From assembly GCA_016209785.1 (NCBI GenBank), contig JACQVM010000111.1:1-13418 (forward strand): a stretch of 13,418 bases of DNA, in the 5' to 3' direction. This stretch comes from Candidatus Melainabacteria bacterium (lineage in GTDB: Bacteria > Cyanobacteriota > Vampirovibrionia > Obscuribacterales > Obscuribacteraceae). Position 1 is the first letter of the stretch. Each line of letters opens with the position of its first letter. The notes beneath the pieces are model-generated. The model made no database searches. It was not told the DNA's origin and saw only the letters and a program-made list of their open reading frames with translations. Below are positions 8,552 to 13,418 of this stretch, one piece after another. A program made the translations under genes and the position numbers.

Positions 8552-9139
8552 TTAAATGCCTGGTCCTTGTATGTCATCTTCAGTCCACTGAAGATTAATG
8601 TCAACCTTGTTCGGTGGGGCTGCTGCTTGATAGGCATCAATTACCTTATAAACATATGGATGCATTTTAAGGGCATGACGGCCTACCTTATTAGCAAACT
8701 CCATAATCTGCAAAGCTAGTTGCCGTGCAGAAGGATTATTAAGAGCGCCTAAATGATCAGCTAGAGCAATTAAGCGCTCCTCAAGTAACCTGAGCCCTAA
8801 ATAAAGGCGAACAGTTTCGCGCAAATTTTGTGGCTGGTCCTTTAGCCTTTCCGAGGCACTTATGCCAGGATAAGTTTCATCCCGGGCATTTTCAATTTCC
8901 TTATCTAGTTTGCGAAACAACAAGTTATCGCTAACCAGACTGGGCAGCTTTACACTGACAAGCCTAAGAGTGTCCTGAGCACTCCTCAAAGTCCTGGCTG
9001 ATTCACCTACCAGCACAATAGCCTCTTTTTTGCCAAACTTTGACTCGGGAAGGCAATACACCTGGGGCATACCTTGTGTCAGACAAAAACCAAGCAACAC
9101 AAGCCATGTGCCACTTGCCAGCCTTAATTGTCTTGTCAT
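8552..9139 (-). CDS. Secreted helical protein of unknown function
   Basis: The 195-residue protein starts with a clear Sec-type signal (MTRQLRLASGTWLVLLGFCL, cleavage probably between residues 23 and 29). No proper lipobox is seen, despite Cys residues near the end of the core. The mature part is predominantly helical, with repeated charged heptad-like stretches (ESARTLRSAQDTLRLV, LYLGLRLLEERLIALADHLGAL, ALQIMEFANKVGRHALKM). No enzymatic motif is recognised. GGAG lies about 12 bases before the ATG. The gene is divergent from guaD across a 187-bp gap and converges on the 70-residue ORF with a three-base gap. Confidence 0.72.
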   Translation of the reverse strand: MTRQLRLASGTWLVLLGFCLTQGMPQVYCLPESKFGKKEAIVLVGESARTLRSAQDTLRLVSVKLPSLVSDNLLFRKLDKEIENARDETYPGISASERLKDQPQNLRETVRLYLGLRLLEERLIALADHLGALNNPSARQLALQIMEFANKVGRHALKMHPYVYKVIDAYQAAAPPNKVDINLQWTEDDIQGPGI

Positions 9140-9180
9140 ACCTGACTATCACTCCAATGGTTAACTCTGTCAAATGCAGC

Positions 9181-9228
9181 CATTGTAGTGCATGCATCAG
9201 GCACGTAAGGCATCTAGCAACTACAATG
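9181..9228. promoter_or_regulatory. 9-bp inverted repeat in the divergent region before guaD (possible operator)
   Basis: CATTGTAGT (9181-9189) and ACTACAATG (9220-9228) are perfect inverted copies 30 bases apart, with the palindrome TGCATGCA between them. It lies midway between the secreted gene (start 9139) and guaD (start 9327), a position suited to a two-site operator for a divergent regulator. No regulator gene is adjacent. Confidence 0.35.
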
Positions 9229-9326
9229 TCTTATCTTAGCTAGCCAAGGTCATCTTGGAAATCCACCTGTATCAATAAAATCTATGTCTATGCACACTTA
9301 AAGTTTTGCGGAAAAGTCAATTGGCC

Positions 9327-10715
9327 ATGAAGGAACCTCGAGTCACCCCCAGCACAAGAGCTTGTAGTAGCCCTGTGCAACCGTTCCTTGTTCGCGGAAC
9401 CATAGTCCACATAATCAGCAATCCTTTTGTAGAACAAAATGATGAGGGTGTGTTAGAAACCTTTGAGGACGGAGCTCTTGCTATAGATGCTTTTGGGTAT
9501 ATTTCAGCCATTGGTCCCTACCAGGAGGTAGCTAAAACTAATTCAGCCATCCCAGTTATAGATAGGAGCGGCTGCATTATTTTGCCTGGCTTAGTAGACT
9601 GCCACATTCACTTTCCACAAGCGCTCATGATTGGTGCCTATGGGGAGCAGCTCCTCGATTGGCTACAAAGGTATACATTTCCTGAGGAAGCAAAGTTTAA
9701 AAGCCAGGAGTATGCAAGAGCTGCTGCTGCTATTTTCTTTAAAGAAGAAATTGCTCAAGGAACCACCACCGCATTAATTTTTGGAGCACATTTTGAACAA
9801 GCCACAGCTATAGCCTTCGAAGAAGCACGCAAACGCCGGTTTCGAGCTCTAATGGGCATGACCGTGTCCGACCACAATATACTGTCAGACCTAGTTATGG
9901 CTCCAGAACAAGCCTACGTAGCCTCAAAACAGCTTATATCCAACTGGCACCACAATGGAAAGCTACGTTATGCCATTACACCTAGATTTGCCCCGACATG
10001 CTCTCCAGCAATGCTGGCAGTCTGTCAACAGCTTATGCAGGAACACCCAGACATTTATTTCCAGACACACTTAAACGAAAATCGGGAAGAAATCAAGTGG
10101 GTTCATGAGTTGTTCCCACGAGCATCCTCATATCTGGATGTTTATGATCGATATGGACTTTTGGGGCCGCGTTCTGTTTTTGCTCACTCTGTTCATTCCA
10201 GCGATGAAGAGATTGACAGGCTAGCTGAAACATTCTCTCGGGTAGCACATTGCCCCTCAAGCAACAGCTTCATGGGCAGCGGCTTAATGCCCTTAAAGAA
10301 ACACCTAATGAAAGGCATCATTGTTGCCCTGGGCACCGACATTGCTGGGGGAACTGGATATAGTCTTCTCCAAGAAATGAACCAAGCATACAAGGTTCAG
10401 ATGCTTCAAATGTTTTCTGCCCAACAGCCCCATCTTGCCGTGAAACTTTCTGGTATTAGATTGCTTTATTTAGGGACTTTAGCTGGTGCGCAGGCATTAT
10501 CTCTGGATGAGGAAATAGGAAACTTGCACAAGGGCAAGCGTGCTGACTTTATTGTCATTGACCCTCACCAAGATACCTTAATTGAGGTACGTCTGAAGAA
10601 TACTGAAAGCATGAATGACAAACTTTTTGTGCTGGCTACCGTCGGAGGCAAACAACTAATTCGTGAAGTTTTCATTGATGGACAAATAGCCCACGCTAAG
10701 GATATAGACCCCTAA
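9327..10715 (+). CDS. guaD: Guanine deaminase
   Basis: A Zn-dependent amidohydrolase that deaminates guanine to xanthine and ammonia in the cytosol. The 462-residue chain has metal ligands His93/His95 (DCHIHFPQ), His248 (QTHLNEN) and Asp338 (LGTDIAGGTGYS), with His287/His290 in FAHSVH supplying the remaining active-site histidine. Family-specific stretches include MIGAYGEQLLDWLQRYTFPEE (101-121), RFAPTCSP, SYLDVYDRYGLLG, HCPSSNSFMGSG and GKRADFIVID. These distinguish it from other amidohydrolases such as imidazolonepropionase. ATG at 9327 is preferred; a TTG at 9306 would add seven residues, and neither has a convincing ribosome site. The end overlaps the convergent GDH-like gene by 20 bp. 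Products could feed xanthine catabolism or salvage. Confidence 0.93.
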   Translation: MKEPRVTPSTRACSSPVQPFLVRGTIVHIISNPFVEQNDEGVLETFEDGALAIDAFGYISAIGPYQEVAKTNSAIPVIDRSGCIILPGLVDCHIHFPQALMIGAYGEQLLDWLQRYTFPEEAKFKSQEYARAAAAIFFKEEIAQGTTTALIFGAHFEQATAIAFEEARKRRFRALMGMTVSDHNILSDLVMAPEQAYVASKQLISNWHHNGKLRYAITPRFAPTCSPAMLAVCQQLMQEHPDIYFQTHLNENREEIKWVHELFPRASSYLDVYDRYGLLGPRSVFAHSVHSSDEEIDRLAETFSRVAHCPSSNSFMGSGLMPLKKHLMKGIIVALGTDIAGGTGYSLLQEMNQAYKVQMLQMFSAQQPHLAVKLSGIRLLYLGTLAGAQALSLDEEIGNLHKGKRADFIVIDPHQDTLIEVRLKNTESMNDKLFVLATVGGKQLIREVFIDGQIAHAKDIDP

Positions 10716-11970
10716 GACGCCGAGCCTCAACTACACGCGCTAGAGCCAGGCTCATAGCAGCAGTCCGCAGACTAACCTTGCTCTTGGTAGAGACCTCAAA
10801 AACCCGATCACAGGCCTTGCTCATAAGCTCGGTCAGTCGGCTATATACTTCCTTCTCTGTCCAAAAAAGACGCATAAGCCCCTGTACCCATTCAAAATAA
10901 CCATCAGTTACACCAGAGGCGTTGGCAAGAATATCCGGCACCACAACAATACCTCTTTCATCCAATACAGCATCTGCTTCTGGGGTGGTCGGCGCATTGG
11001 CACCTTCAACAACAATACGACATTTAAGTTTGTGGGCATTGTCTGCCCGTATTTGATTGGCAACAGCACAGGGCATTAAAATATCACATTCAAGCTCTAG
11101 CAACTGGTCATTTGATACCACTTGAGCTTCCTTGTAACCTTGGATGCTCCCCTTACTATCGACATGAGCCCTTAGTTTTGGTACATCTAGCCCCTGGGAG
11201 TCATATAGCCCCCCCGTAACATCAGAGACACCAATTACTGTAAATCCAGGCTCGTGCAAACTCCTTGCCACCACCGAACCCACATTTCCAAGCCCTTGAA
11301 CTACCACCGTCGGCGAGCCCGACGTGACGTTGGCAAACTGGGCAGCTCTACGAGCACAATAAGCCACACCAAAGCCTGTGGATTGCAAAAGGCCAAGTGA
11401 GCCGCCGATTGACTGCGGCTTGCCAGTAACAACCGATGGAACCGTATGTCCACAGTTAACACTATAAGTATCCATAATCCAGGCCATGGTCTGCTCGTTG
11501 GTATTGAGATCCGGACCTGGAATATCTTCTGCTGGACCAATCAAGTCAATAATTTCGGAGGCATATCTTCTAGTAATACGCTCTAACTCACTTGAACTCA
11601 GTTTGGCAGGATCAAGGCGAATGCCACCATGAGCACCCCCAAAAGGAAGATTCATAAGCGCGCACTTCCAGGTCATGAGCATAGCCATTGCAGCAACTTC
11701 ACCCAGGCTAACCCCTGAATGAAAACGCACACCGCCCTTGCCTGGTCCTAATGCCAAATCATGGTGCACACGATAGGCCATAAAGGTTTTCACCGTGCCA
11801 TCATCCATTCTGGCTGGAACTACAACAGACAATGACCGTTTGGGGTGACGCAGTGGCTCAATGGTGTTAGGATCAAGCTTCATCCAGGCTGCCACCCGTT
11901 CAAGCCGCCTCTGGGCCATTAAGAAATCAGTTGTCTCCCATTCGTTATGTAAGCGCTCCGGCTGCTTCAT
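10696..11970 (-). CDS. Glu/Leu/Phe/Val dehydrogenase family protein with substituted active-site residues
   Basis: Full length (424 residues). N-terminal substrate domain: GPGKGGVRFH (Lys78), MTWKCAL (Lys102), IPGPDLNTNEQTMAWIMDTYS (Asp154). NAD(P) domain: GLGNVG (226-231) and VEGANAPTTPEAD (321-333). This architecture belongs to hexameric glutamate dehydrogenases, which convert glutamate to 2-oxoglutarate plus ammonia. Two pocket residues are unusual. The motif normally read GG[AG]KGG is GGAHGG, so His114 (codon CAT at 11629-11631) replaces the catalytic lysine. The GGVTVSYFEW segment is SGVTDGYFEW, so Gly357 replaces the serine that contacts the substrate side chain (Ser380 of the Clostridium symbiosum enzyme). 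Glutamate dehydrogenase activity is therefore doubtful. The ATG at 11970 and GGAGG nine bases upstream both lie in the dispersed repeat; ATG at 11919 is an alternative. Confidence 0.88.
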   Translation of the reverse strand: MKQPERLHNEWETTDFLMAQRRLERVAAWMKLDPNTIEPLRHPKRSLSVVVPARMDDGTVKTFMAYRVHHDLALGPGKGGVRFHSGVSLGEVAAMAMLMTWKCALMNLPFGGAHGGIRLDPAKLSSSELERITRRYASEIIDLIGPAEDIPGPDLNTNEQTMAWIMDTYSVNCGHTVPSVVTGKPQSIGGSLGLLQSTGFGVAYCARRAAQFANVTSGSPTVVVQGLGNVGSVVARSLHEPGFTVIGVSDVTGGLYDSQGLDVPKLRAHVDSKGSIQGYKEAQVVSNDQLLELECDILMPCAVANQIRADNAHKLKCRIVVEGANAPTTPEADAVLDERGIVVVPDILANASGVTDGYFEWVQGLMRLFWTEKEVYSRLTELMSKACDRVFEVSTKSKVSLRTAAMSLALARVVEARRLRGLYP

Positions 11971-12288
11971 CCTTCGCAGCCTCCGCGCGTCAAGACGCTC
12001 GCCGGCCGACGGCTCATCGCAGTCGTTGGCTCACTACACATCGTTACTTAACCTCCGTCGCCATCGTCCCTCGCAATTTTTTTCTAACGCTCCGTCACCA
12101 CCTCCGGAGGTTCCTCCGCGTGTGCATCTCGGTCGACGGCCGGGGGCTCCTCGCCACCCGTTGTCTCCCTCGACTTCGACATCCACAGACGCTCGGCAAG
12201 AAGCGAAGCAGGCATCTGCCTGCGGAGCGGATCTTGTTAAATCGGCTCACCGCAGCTCTTGCTCGCTCGACTTTCGTCACTCAACCTC
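11945..12288 (-). repeat. Palindrome-rich repeat island 2, with a full (11945-12096) and a partial (12243-12288) element copy
   Basis: Occupies the whole 310-base gap between ftcD and the GDH-like gene and intrudes into both. The segment 12096 to 11945 aligns without gaps to 4843-4994 (about 102/152). A second partial unit at 12288-12243 matches 4884-4929 at 33/46, including 17 identical bases. Two short stems are kept by paired changes: at 12011-12008 with 12003-12000 (CGTC/GGCG) against CGGT/GCCG at 4928-4939, and GCGT/ACGC (11998-11987) against GCGT/ACGT. Further hairpins are GCAGGCA-TC-TGCCTGC (12208-12223) and CGGAGG-TT-CCTCCG (12105-12118), which overlaps the palindrome ACCTCCGGAGGT (12100-12111). 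The ftcD stop codon falls in the partial unit, and the GDH-like ATG and about eight codons fall in the full unit. Confidence 0.8.
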
Positions 12289-13418
12289 CTACGGGCGTTA
12301 ACCGGTCCAAAACAACTTCATGCAATGCCTCAGCACGACAACGAACCTCCCTAACCAGCTCATCTGCCTCACATCGTGTGGGGCGCACAAAAGCCTCATC
12401 CTCTATCCCGCCCAAATTAATCAGGACATTGTAATAAGCTGCCTCTGCCGCTGCTCGAGCAGTTAGCCCAGCCACACCGCCATCACTTAAGGAGTTTGGG
12501 TTGCCCTTTTCAACAACCAGCTCAGCCAGCTCAACTGCATCCCGCGCCGAGCGGAGAACTGCAAGAGGTACCAGCGTTGCTTGCTTGCTTGCCCTTAAAA
12601 TTGCGTGCGAACGCAAATAGGCATTCTGCTCGGTGTCCTTTGGCAGACGTCTGGACTCTAGAATCATGTTGAAGGCATTCGTATCCTCATCCACAGAATT
12701 AAGCAAATCCATCTTCAGTTTTTGTGCTCGGCATGCTAATTCACCCATGACTTCTCTTGCAAATTCAAAACCTTTTTTTTCGTAAGTTAGGTTAGCCACC
12801 ATGGAACTTAAAGAAGCCGAGAGAGATCCACACAACGCAGCTACACTGCCTCCACCCGGGGCAGGCGATTCAGAGGAAAGCTCATCTAAAAAGTTGGACA
12901 TGCTCATACTCTTCAACAGTTTAGTCTTAGGAGCTATACAAAATTCAATTATCTTTTCGTGAGGATCAAACATCTTAAGCTCAGACAGTCCCAGCGATTG
13001 AATGGCCACCTTAATAAGCTCAGCATCACTCACGCCAGGACAACGACCTTGTTTAGCTAAATAGTGCCGTCCAGCTTCCAACATCGGCATTAATGGAATA
13101 AGACCAACAACCTCACTTCCGGTAACCCGAACTCCTAATTTCGCTGCCTGAGTACATACCTCATCAAAAGCAGCATGCACTGACGTCTGCTTATAATCCA
13201 CCAGGTTGATGGAAACCTGAGCACGTTCATACTCATCAATGTACCAACCAACTGCCCGGCAAGCCTTAAGCGTTCCTGGGACCTTGACTGACTTACCTTC
13301 AGAATCTTTTGTGGTCTTGCCGTAAGCATCCTTCACAACTCGTCCTGCCTCACGGATGTTAAGAGCAATTTCCTGCGCAAGCTTCTGGGATCTTGTATTT
13401 AAGTTCACGTTATAAGCA
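12281..13418 (-). CDS. ftcD: Formiminotransferase-cyclodeaminase, fused bifunctional enzyme (N-terminus outside window)
   Basis: The frame is open to the right edge. The upstream codons read AYN, giving AYNVNLNTR, a conserved stretch inside the formiminotransferase domain, so the GTG at 13408 is internal and roughly 180 residues are missing. Numbering from that Val: the C-terminal formiminotransferase subdomain (1-156) has VPGTLKACRAVGWYIDEY, AQVSINLVD and VTGSEVVGLIPL. The cyclodeaminase domain begins near 171, with the hallmark SPAPGGGSVAAL (181-192) and the helical remainder ending at DRLTPVGG. The first domain transfers a formimino group, usually from formiminoglutamate, to tetrahydrofolate; the second releases ammonia to give 5,10-methenyl-THF. 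The pathway could be histidine degradation or, in view of guaD, purine fermentation via formiminoglycine. The last Gly-Gly-stop codons come from repeat-like sequence. Confidence 0.93.
   Translation of the reverse strand, partial: AYNVNLNTRSQKLAQEIALNIREAGRVVKDAYGKTTKDSEGKSVKVPGTLKACRAVGWYIDEYERAQVSINLVDYKQTSVHAAFDEVCTQAAKLGVRVTGSEVVGLIPLMPMLEAGRHYLAKQGRCPGVSDAELIKVAIQSLGLSELKMFDPHEKIIEFCIAPKTKLLKSMSMSNFLDELSSESPAPGGGSVAALCGSLSASLSSMVANLTYEKKGFEFAREVMGELACRAQKLKMDLLNSVDEDTNAFNMILESRRLPKDTEQNAYLRSHAILRASKQATLVPLAVLRSARDAVELAELVVEKGNPNSLSDGGVAGLTARAAAEAAYYNVLINLGGIEDEAFVRPTRCEADELVREVRCRAEALHEVVLDRLTPVGG

Noticed and set aside
8552..9139. Lipoprotein assignment for the secreted helical protein
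   Set aside because: The Cys residues near the signal core (GFC, VYC contexts) do not fit the lipobox pattern with a small residue at the preceding position.
11861..12434. Plus-strand ORFs of 146 and 167 residues spanning island 2
   Set aside because: Ser/Arg/Pro-rich shadows of the repeat, antisense to the ends of both the GDH-like gene and ftcD, without ribosome sites; the long frames arise from the GC-rich repeat.
13406..13408. GTG at 13408 as the start of a stand-alone cyclodeaminase
   Set aside because: The open frame continues to the window edge as AYNVNLNT, a conserved internal segment of the formiminotransferase domain, so the codon is internal.

Overview
This is a roughly 13.4 kb bacterial chromosomal window, dense with genes on both strands and with no phage, transposase, CRISPR or rRNA/tRNA signal. 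The organism cannot be fixed from the sequence alone. The adenosylhomocysteinase, compared from memory, is of the type seen in cyanobacteria (a [16 protein letters not shown] N-terminal block and an SWxxGT C-terminus). No photosynthesis gene is present, and guanine deaminase, a glutamate-dehydrogenase-like protein and formiminotransferase-cyclodeaminase suggest a heterotroph that uses nitrogenous substrates. A non-photosynthetic relative of Cyanobacteria (Vampirovibrionia/Melainabacteria-like) is one hypothesis; an anaerobic Bacillota-type bacterium is the main alternative. Several Shine-Dalgarno sites (AGGAG, AAGGAGG) and several Sec-type signal peptides are visible.

Layout, left to right. 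The 3' end of a polytopic membrane protein resembling the membrane part of spermidine-synthase-like proteins (+) converges on adenosylhomocysteinase ahcY (-). A secreted protein of unknown function (+) follows, its 5' part crowded with palindromes and the whole gene bracketed by two 35-bp direct repeats that are 31/35 identical. Enolase (-) and a small four-cysteine zinc-ribbon-like protein (+) are divergent from a shared region with a good sigma-70-type promoter. Then come a palindrome-rich repeat island (about 4751-4994), a radical SAM protein (+), an eIF2B-like protein (+) overlapping a secreted hypothetical (+), a 70-residue orphan (+), a secreted helical hypothetical (-), guanine deaminase (+), a glutamate-dehydrogenase-family protein (-) whose end overlaps guanine deaminase by 20 bp, a second repeat island (about 11945-12288), and a 5'-truncated formiminotransferase-cyclodeaminase (-) running off the right edge.

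The right-hand genes suggest a catabolic theme: guanine deamination to xanthine, formimino-group transfer to tetrahydrofolate, and a GDH-like enzyme that would ordinarily link glutamate to central metabolism. This pathway link is inferred from co-location only.

Two things stand out. First, the islands share a 152-bp segment that aligns without gaps at about 67% identity. It lies in the same orientation relative to transcription at both places, with substitutions that keep two short stems paired. At the right-hand locus it reaches from the stop codon of one gene into the first codons of the next, so it looks like a dispersed structured element acting in RNA. Second, the GDH-like protein has histidine in place of the family's catalytic lysine and glycine in place of the serine that binds the substrate side chain, so it may not be a glutamate dehydrogenase at all.
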